39,609 nucleotides of DNA from an uncultured Gammaproteobacteria bacterium (GCA_937900515.1 CALCCU010000017.1:1-39609), one strand, 5' to 3'; shown: positions 17,091 to 25,750, numbered from the stretch's first letter. Numbers and translations: made by a program. The notes: generated from the letters alone by a model not told the origin.

Positions 17091-18371
17091 ATGAGTACAC
17101 ATTTAACTGAACAGGCTTTTTCGTCATTACCATTACACGAAACACTTCTCAATGGATTACAGGGCGCGGGCTTTGAATTTTGCACGCCAATTCAGGCTGA
17201 GTCATTACCGTTATTGTTGTCAGGGCAAGATGTAGCAGGGCAGGCGCAAACGGGAACGGGTAAAACAATTGCATTTTTATTGGCAACATTTCAGCGTTTA
17301 TTGACTGAGACACCACCAAAAAATTGGGACAAAAAACAGCCAAGAGCATTCATTTTGGCACCAACTAGAGAACTTGCGAATCAAATAGCCAAAGATGCTG
17401 AATTGCTAAATAAAGAAGCTAATTTGCGCATCGCGCTTGCCTATGGCGGTAAAGATTACGAGAAACAAAAAACGGCAATTACTGATGGTGTTGATATTCT
17501 AATCGGTACGCCGGGACGTTTACTAGACTTCCATAAACAGCGTATTTTCAACTTAAAATCGATACAAGTCGTTGTGTTAGATGAAGCTGATCGTATGTTT
17601 GATTTGGGCTTTATTAAAGATGTGCGTTATTTCTTACGTAGAGTACCTGCACCGACATCACGTTTAGGAATGTTGTTCTCTGCGACCTTGAGTTTTAAAG
17701 TTTCTGAGCTTGCCTACGAGCATATGAATAACCCTGTCAAAGTCGAAGTTAAAGCAGGTGAAGCAGCAAGTGATCGTATCGAAGAAAGTGTCTATTACCC
17801 TGCCAATGAAGATAAGATTCCATTATTACTAGCTTTGGTGAAACGTCTTGAGCCACCTCGTGGCATTGTATTTGTGAATACTAAACGTGCAGCAGACCAA
17901 GTATGGGGGTTCTTAGAGGGTAATGGCCATAAAGCAGCATTACTTTCAGGTGATGTACCACAGAAAAAACGTGAACAGTTACTCAAGCATTTCCAAGATG
18001 GAGAATTTCCATTTTTAGTGGCAACGGATGTAGCCGCTCGTGGTTTGCATGTTCCCGAAGTGAGTCATGTATTTAACTTTGATTTGCCGCAAGATGTTGA
18101 AGATTACGTTCATCGTATCGGTCGAACTGCTCGTGCAGGCGCCAGTGGTATAGCGATTAGCTTTGCTTGTGAAGATTATGCCTTTTCATTACCTGATATT
18201 GAGCAGTATATTAAGCATAAATTACCTGTGATGTCGGCCTCGGATGAAAAGCTATTGAAACCGTTGCCAGCGAAGCGACCTGAAAAACGTCCTCCGCCAC
18301 CTTCACATAATAAATCAGCTGGTGGTGGGAAGAAACACCGCAGACCGAGATCTAAGCCAGCATCCAAATGA
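17091..18371 (+). CDS. rhlB: ATP-dependent RNA helicase RhlB
   Basis: DEAD-box helicase that unwinds RNA for the degradosome (RNase E-PNPase-enolase). The start [20 protein letters not shown] followed by [20 protein letters not shown] is characteristic of RhlB. Motifs are [70 protein letters not shown] and [10 protein letters not shown]. The basic, proline-rich tail is where RhlB contacts partners. Its position opposite trxA supports the name. It has 426 residues. It may be cotranscribed with the two unknown genes that follow. Confidence 0.95.
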   Translation: MSTHLTEQAFSSLPLHETLLNGLQGAGFEFCTPIQAESLPLLLSGQDVAGQAQTGTGKTIAFLLATFQRLLTETPPKNWDKKQPRAFILAPTRELANQIAKDAELLNKEANLRIALAYGGKDYEKQKTAITDGVDILIGTPGRLLDFHKQRIFNLKSIQVVVLDEADRMFDLGFIKDVRYFLRRVPAPTSRLGMLFSATLSFKVSELAYEHMNNPVKVEVKAGEAASDRIEESVYYPANEDKIPLLLALVKRLEPPRGIVFVNTKRAADQVWGFLEGNGHKAALLSGDVPQKKREQLLKHFQDGEFPFLVATDVAARGLHVPEVSHVFNFDLPQDVEDYVHRIGRTARAGASGIAISFACEDYAFSLPDIEQYIKHKLPVMSASDEKLLKPLPAKRPEKRPPPPSHNKSAGGGKKHRRPRSKPASK

Positions 18372-18385
18372 TGTGAGACTAATGA

Positions 18386-18739
18386 ATGCAGATTAATGGT
18401 GCACAATTAGCAACGCTGTATATTTCTAAACCTGTTGGTGTAGAAGATAAAGCACGTACACCTGTTGTAATTGATGGCACTAGCTTTAAAGTTGAAGAAG
18501 TAGATGAACAACAATCCGCTGCCGCTGATCGTAAGCCTATAGCGAGTGCCATTGAGTTTAGTGATGCGCAACAGTCACAGTTTATACGCAGCTTTACGCT
18601 TGGTGAATCATCGCTACCCGCACAAACTCCCAAGCTCACTACACAAACACAACCGTTGCCAGAAAGTGTTCAGCAATATATTCAAATATCTCGCTTAGAT
18701 GATGAGAGTCCCGAACAATTATTTGATGAACGTGCATAG
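18386..18739 (+). CDS. Unknown soluble protein (117 aa)
   Basis: Not recognised. It has no signal peptide or membrane segment. It is rich in Gln, Ser and Ala, with a proline- and threonine-rich linker in the middle (SSLPAQTPKLTTQTQPLP), and it ends acidic (DDESPEQLFDERA). This pattern suggests a largely disordered protein with short helices, perhaps a partner-binding factor. It follows rhlB by 14 bp. Its last 14 bp overlap the start of the following lipoprotein gene in another frame, so the two are coupled. The pair likely works together. Confidence 0.7.
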   Translation: MQINGAQLATLYISKPVGVEDKARTPVVIDGTSFKVEEVDEQQSAAADRKPIASAIEFSDAQQSQFIRSFTLGESSLPAQTPKLTTQTQPLPESVQQYIQISRLDDESPEQLFDERA

Positions 18740-19439
18740 ACTTGTAGTTTTACTTTTATTGTTAGCAGTGAGTGGTTGTAGTCACAACCCTCATGAACCT
18801 CGAGTGGTGGCTGCTGACCCTGATTCTGGTGGCATAGAGCGCTTCGCTAAAAGCGATATTGATGAGGTGGTTGAGCTTCACCAACGCACTGCTATTCGAG
18901 ACTTAAAAACTCTAATGGTTAAGCTTTATAAGCGTAATCCTAATCAGCGACATGACAAACTTTCACGAACAATAGAGCAGAGTGTTGAACTCGTTTTTTC
19001 GATGCCATTAGAGCAACTACACCCTCATTGGACAAACAAGCCAGGATCAGAAATCATCCATATTGCCTTTGAGCAAAGCTATCAGGGTGATCGTGTTTTT
19101 GCTTTTATCGTGGGGTTGAGAAGAATGCTGATGGCATCCTATGATTTCCATACCGAGTTCTATTATTTCACCAGTCTCGATGAGCAAAAGCTTTATAACA
19201 GTGCTAGAAATATTGAAACAGCGGCATGGATGTTAGCTAATAAAAGAGATAAAAATGGTCAACTCTATCTACTAAGTGATGGCTTAGTAAGGGGACAACG
19301 TAATTTAAGTTATCAGCGCTTAATAGGTAAATTGATTGCTACACAAGATAATATCGCCAATATTATTGATCATAAAGAAGGTCGTATTATTAGAACAACG
19401 GTCGTTCGCACCGCTAGCATGGTCTTTCTTCCAATATAA
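18726..19439 (+). CDS. Lipoprotein of unknown function (237 aa)
   Basis: A lipoprotein signal MNVHRLVVLLLLLAVSGCS has its lipobox Cys at residue 18. The frame is open nine codons farther upstream, but the ATG at 18726 gives a proper signal and sits inside the end of the preceding gene, which favours coupled translation. The mature part is mainly helical, with RTAIRDLKTLMVKLYKRNP and a second conserved-looking block GLRRMLMASYDFHTEFYYF. It contains no enzyme motif that I can name. Residue +2 is Ser, so outer-membrane targeting is expected by the usual rule. Cotranscribed with the 117-residue protein and possibly rhlB. Confidence 0.75.
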   Translation: MNVHRLVVLLLLLAVSGCSHNPHEPRVVAADPDSGGIERFAKSDIDEVVELHQRTAIRDLKTLMVKLYKRNPNQRHDKLSRTIEQSVELVFSMPLEQLHPHWTNKPGSEIIHIAFEQSYQGDRVFAFIVGLRRMLMASYDFHTEFYYFTSLDEQKLYNSARNIETAAWMLANKRDKNGQLYLLSDGLVRGQRNLSYQRLIGKLIATQDNIANIIDHKEGRIIRTTVVRTASMVFLPI

Positions 19440-19471
19440 ATACGTTTTTAGTACCAAGGTACAATATAAAG

Positions 19472-19487
19472 TGTGATATGTATCACA
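19472..19487. promoter_or_regulatory. Consensus CRP/Vfr-type operator overlapping a promoter
   Basis: TGTGATATGTATCACA matches the TGTGA-N6-TCACA consensus exactly and has 7 bp symmetric arms. It is followed directly by TATAAT at 19488-19493, with a poor -35 (TATAAA, 19465-19470) at 17 bp spacing, so the operator falls between -35 and -10. If that -10 is used, binding would repress rather than activate. A class II activator geometry would need a start near 19521, for which no -10 was seen. It belongs to the VPLPA-CTERM gene. Confidence 0.7.
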
Positions 19488-19528
19488 TATAATTTACTCA
19501 AGTCTTAAAAATTAGAAGTGAGTAAGCT

Positions 19529-20329
19529 ATGAAACTACATAGTATTTTGTTATCAGCATTATTTTTAGCTGCGATGTCTTTTAATGCATCATCAGCATCT
19601 ATTGATGGAGCCGTTACCTCATCAGAGTACCAGTGGAATACCGATGGTTCGGAAGGTTCTGATAAATGGATGTCTTTCAATAGTAGCGGCGCTTATCAAG
19701 AATATAATGATGCGAGCGGTGGTGATAGCTGGGATCTTAACTACTTAGGAACCAGTGTCAGCAATGGTCAATTTCAATTCGGAGTGATTGGTGGTGAAAT
19801 TCTTGATGGCCAAAAAACGGGTAGCTCATACAGCTCTGGCGCAGGCATTTATTTAAGTGATTTTGCTATTGGCGTCAATGCATCTGCTGATCCAAAACTA
19901 GATTCATCAGGTTTTCAATATGCTATCCGTCTATTAGATATTGTTGGAAGTGTTGCCAATTTTGCTTTACTAGAAGGTGGAACATGGGAAGGTGCCAATA
20001 TTTATGATGGTACTAGTCATGAGAATACACATAAAACTGATACCTATAAAATGGTTAATGCAACATCAACTAAAACATTCAGTGGTGTTTGGACAAATAA
20101 TGGTGGTGATGACAATGTATTGGAAGGTGGTTTCGACATTAAATGGCTAAGCCTATTTGATCCTAGCATTGGTGGAACATTAAGTACTTATATCACTATG
20201 GCATGTGTTAATGATGAAGCATTGGTTCATGCTGACGTCTCACCTGTTCCATTACCAGCCTCATTTTTCTTGATGGCACCAGTTTTAGCGGGTGTTTTAG
20301 GATTACGTCGACGCAAAATGCGAATCTAA
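19529..20329 (+). CDS. VPLPA-CTERM (PEP-CTERM type) exported protein
   Basis: A signal peptide (cleavage near NASSA) is followed by a mature domain rich in Gly, Ser, Asn and Asp with no enzymatic motif. It ends in a sorting tail: VPLPASFFLMAPVLAGVLGL, then RRRKMRI. The VPLPA motif, single hydrophobic helix and arginine cluster are the tripartite signal recognised by exosortases (XrtC/XrtD-type), which cleave and release or anchor surface proteins linked to exopolysaccharide. No exosortase or EPS gene is in the window, so the sorting enzyme is elsewhere. The gene stands alone between a CRP-type operator and a strong terminator, so it is a monocistronic, regulated exoprotein. Confidence 0.9.
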   Translation: MKLHSILLSALFLAAMSFNASSASIDGAVTSSEYQWNTDGSEGSDKWMSFNSSGAYQEYNDASGGDSWDLNYLGTSVSNGQFQFGVIGGEILDGQKTGSSYSSGAGIYLSDFAIGVNASADPKLDSSGFQYAIRLLDIVGSVANFALLEGGTWEGANIYDGTSHENTHKTDTYKMVNATSTKTFSGVWTNNGGDDNVLEGGFDIKWLSLFDPSIGGTLSTYITMACVNDEALVHADVSPVPLPASFFLMAPVLAGVLGLRRRKMRI

Positions 20330-20347
20330 TAATCTAGCAACATTAAT

Positions 20348-20376
20348 AAAAAAAGCAGCTACGAGCTGCTTTTTTT
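20348..20376. terminator. Rho-independent terminator after the VPLPA-CTERM gene
   Basis: GCAGCT-ACG-AGCTGC extended by a seven-base A-run and a seven-base T-run makes a perfect bidirectional terminator, 18 bp after the stop codon. Confidence 0.95.
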
Positions 20377-20428
20377 ATGTCTACAATTTGCTTTATACTC
20401 CAAGTCTACTTGAGATTAGGGGAAGCAT

Positions 20429-20626
20429 ATGTACAAGTCATTAATAGTAGTTTGTTTATCGTCAGTAATAATGAGTGCTTGCTCTGATGATAGTGTTGAT
20501 AAAGTGCAGCAAGATCATGTCTGGAAGGAACAAACGGATATGATTGATAAAGCTAAAAATGTTGAAAACTTACTGCAAGATGCCGCTGCTCTTCAACAAC
20601 AAAAAATTAATGAACAAACTCATTAG
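20429..20626 (+). CDS. Very small lipoprotein of unknown function (65 aa)
   Basis: The signal MYKSLIVVCLSSVIMSACSD has a lipobox ending at Cys18. The mature part is only about 48 residues, charged and helical, probably coiled coil (NLLQDAAALQQQKINEQ). Aspartate after Ser at the N-terminus leaves sorting ambiguous. Good gene signals support it: AGGGGAAG as ribosome-binding site and TATACT at 20394-20399 as -10. Its last 20 bp overlap, tail to tail, the end of ubiI on the other strand. Function unknown. Confidence 0.75.
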   Translation: MYKSLIVVCLSSVIMSACSDDSVDKVQQDHVWKEQTDMIDKAKNVENLLQDAAALQQQKINEQTH

Positions 20627-21821
20627 GTTTAGTTAATTTTGGGTTGGCAAAACGGTGTCCTGAGGCTTGTTGTATAAACAGTTTCCTCAATAGTGAATTT
20701 TGATTAACAGTCTGTAAGCCATAGCGTCTTAACCAGCGGACTGGGGCTGCTTCACTGCCAAATACACGTTTGAATGCATCCATTGTCATTTGCATGGCTA
20801 AATTATCAGCTTTTCTACGACGTTGATATTTGTTCAAGGTATGAAGACTACCAATATTTCTACCTTTACTATGTGCATCTATAATTATTTCAGCGAGGGT
20901 GGCTGCATCCAGTAAACCAATATTCACACCTTGGCCTGCTAGAGGGTGGATTGTATGCGCTGCATCCCCTACAAGTGCAAACCCTGTTTCAACATAGTGA
21001 TCGGCATGACGGAGTTTTAAAGGGAAGCTCGCTCGTTCGCTCAGTTCAGTAATGTCACCTAAACGATGTTCAAAGGCTTTAGCTAAGGTCGCTTTAAATT
21101 GTTCATCATCAAGTTGACACAAAAGCTCAGCTTCTTCGGTTGAGTTTGACCACACTATCGAGCTTTGATGTGGGTCAGCGAGGGGTAAAAAAGCGAGTGG
21201 ACCTTCATGCATAAAGCGTTGTCGTGCTGTTTTTTTATGCGGCAGCTCTGTTTTGACGGTGCAGACAACCGCTGTTTGATCATAATCCCAGCCATGGGTT
21301 TTAATACCTGCCCAATCACGTAACAAGGAGCGAGCACCATCGGCCCCGACAATTAAATCTGCCGTTAATTCTCGACCATCTTCTAAAGTGATGGTATTTC
21401 CTGAGCGAGATTCAGGGACAGCTGGGCTGATAAAAGTAATTGCTTTTAGCTGCTGACAACGAGCAATACAGGCTTGTTGTAGATGCCTATTTTCAACAAT
21501 ATAACCAAGTAATGGCTCACCAACCTCAGCACTATCAAAATGAAGTGTACTTGCCTGTGTTTCCCATACGGTCATATCTGTAAATGGGCTAATGCGACTT
21601 GGAATAAGCTGTTGCCAAATACTAAGGTTTTTAAATAAAGCTTCGCTCGCTTGGGTAAGTGCACTGACTCTTAGATCGGGTTGTTCGGATTCAAGTATAC
21701 GCTGTGGAACGTTAGCTTCAATGACAGCAATAGATAATGAAGCGTGTTCTGCGAGAGCCACTGCTAGTGTTGATCCCACCATTCCACCACCCACAATGAT
21801 GACATCATAGTGATTATTCAT
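20607..21821 (-). CDS. ubiI: Ubiquinone biosynthesis FAD-dependent hydroxylase, UbiI/VisC type
   Basis: Class A flavin monooxygenase that hydroxylates the polyprenylphenol ring in aerobic ubiquinone synthesis; in E. coli UbiI acts at C5. FAD motifs are DVIIVGGGMVGSTLAVALAE at the N-terminus, VGADGARSLLRDWAGI in the middle and FALVGDAAHTIHPLAGQGVN near residue 290. DLRVSALTQASEALF and FDSAEVGEPLLGYIVENR are typical of the UbiI/UbiF branch. Its place directly after ubiH and pepP matches VisC/UbiI of E. coli. It has 404 residues. Its start overlaps the ubiH stop in ATGA. UbiF remains an alternative, as regioselectivity cannot be read from sequence. Confidence 0.9.
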   Translation of the reverse strand: MNNHYDVIIVGGGMVGSTLAVALAEHASLSIAVIEANVPQRILESEQPDLRVSALTQASEALFKNLSIWQQLIPSRISPFTDMTVWETQASTLHFDSAEVGEPLLGYIVENRHLQQACIARCQQLKAITFISPAVPESRSGNTITLEDGRELTADLIVGADGARSLLRDWAGIKTHGWDYDQTAVVCTVKTELPHKKTARQRFMHEGPLAFLPLADPHQSSIVWSNSTEEAELLCQLDDEQFKATLAKAFEHRLGDITELSERASFPLKLRHADHYVETGFALVGDAAHTIHPLAGQGVNIGLLDAATLAEIIIDAHSKGRNIGSLHTLNKYQRRRKADNLAMQMTMDAFKRVFGSEAAPVRWLRRYGLQTVNQNSLLRKLFIQQASGHRFANPKLTKPNEFVH

Positions 21822-23023
21822 AGTGGTATTCCTCTGCTTAGGCGTGGTTGTTTTCCATTGATTCCCATACTGTGTTTTGCTAACCAGTGTTTTGCTGGTG
21901 GAAGCATCTCCATTAAGCTTAGGCCTGCACCGCGGAGATGACCTAGAAATGGGTTGTCATTGCTAAATAAAGACACAAGGCTCGAAGTATATGCAATTAC
22001 CTTATCCTGATCGCTTTGTCGCCATTGTGAATAATCATGCAAAAGTCGGCTATCCCCATAGTCAGCGTGACCATCGGCCAGTACATCTGCAAGGGCGACA
22101 ACATCACGTAAGCCTAAATTGAAACCTTGACCTGCAATAGGATGTAAGCTGTGAGCTGCATTGCCAATTAATACAACACGTCGTTGAATTGGCTGATCAG
22201 CTTGCACGAGTTTTAATGGGTAACTATTACGTTGGCCAACCTGGGTGAGTTTGCCTAAGCGGTAACCAAATCGTTGTTGTAATTGCCCTAAAAAGTCAGC
22301 ATCACTGGATGCAAGTATGGCTGCATCATCACCACTTTTTACTGTCCAAACTAAACTACAGCGGTTATCCGACATTGGGAGGAGGGCAATTGGTCCTGTA
22401 TCGGTAAAGCGTTCATAAGCACAGCCTTTATGGGGGCGCTCAGTACTAATATTAGCTGTGATTGCTGTTTGTTGATAATCACGTTCAAGCGCTCCTAGTC
22501 CCAATAGCTGGCGTAAGGTTGAGTGAGCGCCATCAGCTGCTACGATTAACTGAGCAGAAAGCTGCCGACCATTATCAAGTTGCAGCTGAGCATAGTCATC
22601 AAACTGTTCTAATGAGGTAACTGTCGCTTTCCAAATAGGCTCAAGGTTAGCTTGTTGGGCAATAGCATGATTTAGTACTTGTCCCATATAACGTGCTGTA
22701 ATGACTTGTCCTAATGCGGGGACTTGCTCATCTTGAGCAGATAAACGGGTTACGCCAAAGTGACCACGATCTGAGACATGAATATCACTAATAGCGGTGG
22801 CATAAGTTTTTAGCTGTGACCATAAATCCATTGTTTCGAATATACGTTGTGAACCATACGATAAGGCAATACCTCGGTCATCGTAACTGGGTTGATACTC
22901 GGAACTAGGTTCAGTGGCTTCGATTATCGCAATTTTCATTGCTGTGTTTCTAAGTGCATAGGCGAGGCTTGAGCCGACCATGCCACCACCAACAATAATA
23001 AGGTCGAAGTCTGGTTTAGTCAT
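21818..23023 (-). CDS. ubiH: 2-octaprenyl-6-methoxyphenol hydroxylase UbiH
   Basis: Second flavin hydroxylase of ubiquinone synthesis (C1 hydroxylation in E. coli). It has DLIIVGGGMVGSSLAYALRN, YDDRGIALSYGSQRIFETM (the DxR-type region), VAADGAHSTLRQLLG, and VVLIGNAAHSLHPIAGQGFN. The asparagine in GNAAH, where UbiI has GDAAH, is the usual UbiH difference. It has 401 residues. It overlaps ubiI by four bases and follows pepP by 5 nt, so the three are one operon. It acts at the inner face of the membrane, in the Ubi complex in E. coli. Confidence 0.93.
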   Translation of the reverse strand: MTKPDFDLIIVGGGMVGSSLAYALRNTAMKIAIIEATEPSSEYQPSYDDRGIALSYGSQRIFETMDLWSQLKTYATAISDIHVSDRGHFGVTRLSAQDEQVPALGQVITARYMGQVLNHAIAQQANLEPIWKATVTSLEQFDDYAQLQLDNGRQLSAQLIVAADGAHSTLRQLLGLGALERDYQQTAITANISTERPHKGCAYERFTDTGPIALLPMSDNRCSLVWTVKSGDDAAILASSDADFLGQLQQRFGYRLGKLTQVGQRNSYPLKLVQADQPIQRRVVLIGNAAHSLHPIAGQGFNLGLRDVVALADVLADGHADYGDSRLLHDYSQWRQSDQDKVIAYTSSLVSLFSNDNPFLGHLRGAGLSLMEMLPPAKHWLAKHSMGINGKQPRLSRGIPL

Positions 23024-23028
23024 TGATA

Positions 23029-24342
23029 TTAATGTTCCACAGCTGCCATTAATGCTTCTATTTCATCTACTTCTTTGGGGGCTCTATCAGTGAGCACTTC
23101 ATGTCCTGTTTTAGTAACTAGTACGTCATCTTCAATACGGATCCCAATAAAGTGCCATTCTTTATCAACGTGTTTAGGATCACGAATGTATAGGCCTGGC
23201 TCGACAGTCAGTACCATGCCTGCTTCTAACATTCGCCATTCACCACCGACTTTATAGTCACCCACATCATGAACATCCATGCCTAACCAATGACCAGTAC
23301 GGTGCATGTAAAATTCACGATAGGCATCTTTTTCAATGAGCTGTTCGAGTTTACCTTTTAGCAAGCCGATATCAATGAGACCTTGAGTGATTACACGCAC
23401 TGCTGCTTCATGAGGTTGATTCCAGTGATTACCTGGCTTCACCTCAGCAATAGCAGCTTTTTGAGCGTCTAACACAATATTGTATAAGGCTTTTTGGCAT
23501 TTTCTGAACTTGCCATTAACAGGGAAAGTTCGTGTGATATCAGCAGCATAATAATTATATTCAGCACCAGCATCGATCAACAGTAAGTCATTATTTTTCA
23601 GTTTATGGTCGTTCTCGATATAGTGCAAAATACAGCCGTTTTCACCACCACCGACAATCGATGGATAAGCAGGTGAACGGCAGTCATTTTTCATGAATTC
23701 ATGCACTATCTCTGCTTCGACTTGATACTCCCATTTACCGACTTGAGTATATTGCATCGCTCTTATATGAGCGTCCACTGAAATCTCGGCTGCTTTACGC
23801 ATAGCCTTTATTTCTGCACTACTTTTGTATAAACGAAGCTCATTTAAGCAATGATCTAACTCAATTATTTCATAAGGAGAATGTTTGCCTTGCCTAGATT
23901 CATTACGAAGGTGATTTAACCAGCCAATCATTCGTTGATCAAAAGCAGGGATATTGCCCATGGTGTAATAGACTTGTTCTCTACCTTCTAATAAGCCCGA
24001 TAAAATATCATCGAGATCTGAAATAGGGTAGGAGTCATCAGCACCATACTTTTTAACTGCACCTTCTTGTCCTGCCCGATAGCCATCCCAGATCTCTTTG
24101 GCTAAATCACGTTCTCGACAGAATAAAATATATTCACCATGAGGACGCCCAGGCACAATTACTATGACTGACTCAGGCTCATCAAAACCACTCAAATAGT
24201 GAAAATTACTATCTCCACGATAGCTATGGTCTACGTCTCGATTCCGGTTTTTAACAGTAGCATTAGGCAAAACAGCAATACTGTTTGGCCCCATAATCTC
24301 GATTAAACGTTGGCGGCGAGCGGCAAATTCTTTTTTATTCAT
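23029..24342 (-). CDS. pepP: Xaa-Pro aminopeptidase P
   Basis: Dinuclear manganese aminopeptidase removing N-terminal residues before proline. Metal ligands are visible: LLIDAGAEYNYYAADITRTF supplies the two aspartates, HRTGHWLGMDVHDVGDY the histidine, LTVEPGLYI one glutamate and GIRIEDDVLVT the other. The N-terminal creatinase-like domain carries LSGFDEPESVIVIVPG. It has 437 residues, as in E. coli PepP. It starts 9 nt after ygfB and precedes ubiH, the conserved ygfB-pepP-ubiH-ubiI order. Confidence 0.95.
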   Translation of the reverse strand: MNKKEFAARRQRLIEIMGPNSIAVLPNATVKNRNRDVDHSYRGDSNFHYLSGFDEPESVIVIVPGRPHGEYILFCRERDLAKEIWDGYRAGQEGAVKKYGADDSYPISDLDDILSGLLEGREQVYYTMGNIPAFDQRMIGWLNHLRNESRQGKHSPYEIIELDHCLNELRLYKSSAEIKAMRKAAEISVDAHIRAMQYTQVGKWEYQVEAEIVHEFMKNDCRSPAYPSIVGGGENGCILHYIENDHKLKNNDLLLIDAGAEYNYYAADITRTFPVNGKFRKCQKALYNIVLDAQKAAIAEVKPGNHWNQPHEAAVRVITQGLIDIGLLKGKLEQLIEKDAYREFYMHRTGHWLGMDVHDVGDYKVGGEWRMLEAGMVLTVEPGLYIRDPKHVDKEWHFIGIRIEDDVLVTKTGHEVLTDRAPKEVDEIEALMAAVEH

Positions 24343-24351
24343 TAGTGAGGC

Positions 24352-24897
24352 TTAGTGTTCAGTTTGGTTGTCAGTGGGATCAACAGGCTGTAATTCTCCG
24401 TAAAGTAGGAATAAGCCCATACGTAAATACTCTACTAGCTCTTCGAAGTTTGAATCAGTATCACTATCATCTGTTGCTTCAATATCGATTTGACTGATAT
24501 TAATTACATCGCTGATGTATTCTTTTGAATCTTCAGATAACTCAGTTTCATCTGTGAGACCTGATGTGCCTAAACCGTAAATTAATCCATGACACCAGTT
24601 AACCATAGCCAAAATACGAGAGGCAATAGGCGCATCGTCTTCAGGTAATTCAAGTTGAAGATCAAAATCTAGGCTATTTAAAGATTGGATAGTGTCATCA
24701 AATAGAGCGGTGAGATCGAGAATTTCATCTTCATCTGGATTAAAGTCTTCAAACAAATTTTTATACCAACTTGTGCGGCTGGCCTCAGAGTTTAAGCATA
24801 ATAATCCGCATAATGCGCCTTGCAACTCTGCTGTACTGGATGGACCATCGCCTTCATCATTGTTAGGGCTTAGAGAAGGAAAATACAATTCAGACAT
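24352..24897 (-). CDS. ygfB: UPF0149 family protein YgfB
   Basis: A highly acidic, all-helical cytosolic protein of 181 residues. The opening ELQGALCGLLCLNSEASRTS and the middle ILAMVNWCHGLIYGLG match the UPF0149/YgfB fold. In Pseudomonas aeruginosa YgfB is reported to counteract an antitermination regulator affecting beta-lactam tolerance; whether that applies here is unknown. It is the first gene of the pepP-ubiH-ubiI operon. Its -10 candidate TATAAT (24966-24961, minus strand) overlaps the divergent promoter at 24939-24968. The acidic insertion near residues 135-150 (TDDSDTDSNFEE) is somewhat long. Confidence 0.92.
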   Translation of the reverse strand: MSELYFPSLSPNNDEGDGPSSTAELQGALCGLLCLNSEASRTSWYKNLFEDFNPDEDEILDLTALFDDTIQSLNSLDFDLQLELPEDDAPIASRILAMVNWCHGLIYGLGTSGLTDETELSEDSKEYISDVINISQIDIEATDDSDTDSNFEELVEYLRMGLFLLYGELQPVDPTDNQTEH

Positions 24898-24938
24898 GAT
24901 GATAGGACCTATATTTAAAAAATAGTTTAAGACAAAAG

Positions 24939-24968
24939 TTGACCCGATTACTCGGACACCATTATAGT
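24939..24968 (+). promoter_or_regulatory. Sigma-70 promoter for the TIGR02449-zapA unit
   Basis: TTGACC (24939-24944) and TATAGT (24963-24968) are 18 bp apart. The -10 overlaps a TATAAT on the opposite strand that could serve ygfB, so the two divergent promoters would compete for polymerase. Confidence 0.55.
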
Positions 24969-25004
24969 TAAGCTTTATTCTCGCATAGCTAAGAACTTAT
25001 ATTA

Positions 25005-25214
25005 ATGGAAAATGACGCGATGCAACAATTAGAACTTCAAATAGATGAGCTGCTTCGTGCCAGTCGCCGTCTTCGTGAAGAGAATATGTTATTGAAAGCG
25101 CAGCAGTCCACATGGATAAGTGAGCGAGCGAAATTAGTTGAGAAAACTGAAACCGCACGAACTCGTATTGAGAAAATGGTAAGCCGTTTAAAAGAATTGG
25201 ATAATGACTTATGA
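25005..25214 (+). CDS. Short coiled-coil protein next to ZapA (TIGR02449 family)
   Basis: A 69-residue, almost continuous heptad-repeat helix (QLELQIDELLRASRRLREEN, ending MVSRLKELDNDL). This fits the TIGR02449 family, a short ZapB-like coiled coil encoded directly before zapA in many gammaproteobacteria. A role in organising the FtsZ ring through ZapA is a reasonable inference and not proven. A second in-frame ATG at 25020 has GGAA at better spacing and may be the true start. The stop overlaps the zapA start in ATGA. Confidence 0.85.
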   Translation: MENDAMQQLELQIDELLRASRRLREENMLLKAQQSTWISERAKLVEKTETARTRIEKMVSRLKELDNDL

Positions 25215-25525
25215 GTTCAGCTCCTGTACCTGTTAACGTTAATATCCTAGGTAAGGAATATCAAGTAGCTTGCCCTGCAGAAGAAAAAGCTGCATTAGTA
25301 GCATCTGCCCAACTTCTTCACGATAATATGGAAAAGATCCGTTCATCTGGAAAAATTGTTGGACTAGACCGAATTGCTGTTATGGCCGCCCTTAATTTAG
25401 CGCATGAATTGATCAGTCTACAGAGCGAAGCTGGTAGTGGACTCGATGACATGAATGACAGTATTCTTAAGATTAAAGATAAAGTTAGCGTATTTTTAGA
25501 CGAAGTACGGCAGCTAGAATTATAA
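25211..25525 (+). CDS. zapA: Cell division protein ZapA
   Basis: Binds and bundles FtsZ at mid-cell. The N-terminal globular part has VNVNILGKEYQVACPAEEKA, and the helix DRIAVMAALNLAHELISLQS leads into the C-terminal coiled coil. At 104 residues it is the usual size. It is translationally coupled to the upstream coiled-coil gene and followed after about 40 bp by 6S RNA, the normal arrangement. Confidence 0.94.
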   Translation: MSSAPVPVNVNILGKEYQVACPAEEKAALVASAQLLHDNMEKIRSSGKIVGLDRIAVMAALNLAHELISLQSEAGSGLDDMNDSILKIKDKVSVFLDEVRQLEL

Positions 25526-25532
25526 AAAAGCA

Positions 25533-25560
25533 TTGCGACTAAATAAAATCAGCGTATGAT
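25533..25560 (+). promoter_or_regulatory. Promoter of 6S RNA
   Basis: TTGCGA (25533-25538) and TATGAT (25555-25560) with a 16 bp spacer predict initiation near 25567. This fits the base-paired 5' end of the RNA. The palindrome GGAAC-T-GTTCC (25563-25573) straddles the predicted start. Confidence 0.6.
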
Positions 25561-25566
25561 CTGGAA

Positions 25567-25750
25567 CTGTTCCTGCGGTGTTCGATAGCGACAGTGTGTC
25601 TTGTGCCGATAAGCAAATGCTACGGAGATCGAAATTAGATTGGCGTGCAGGCTCGCGAGACGAGAAGCCCGATATTTAATTAAGATCGCCCCTTGAACCC
25701 CTCTGGTTCAAGAACCCCGTTCGTAACGGCACTGCGGGAGCTTTAATTCC
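25567..25750 (+). ncRNA. ssrS: 6S RNA (regulator of sigma-70 RNA polymerase)
   Basis: A long hairpin RNA of about 180 nt that mimics an open promoter and sequesters the housekeeping polymerase in stationary phase. The closing stem pairs CCTGCGGTG (25572-25580) with CACTGCGGG (25730-25738), allowing G-U pairs. The family-typical 3' half contains CCTTGAACC...GGTTCAAG (25691-25712), and GCCGATA-like and GAGAAGCCCGATATTT segments lie in the middle. Its position just after zapA is the conserved location. Exact ends are estimates. The processing sites and the pRNA template cannot be fixed by eye. Confidence 0.9.
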
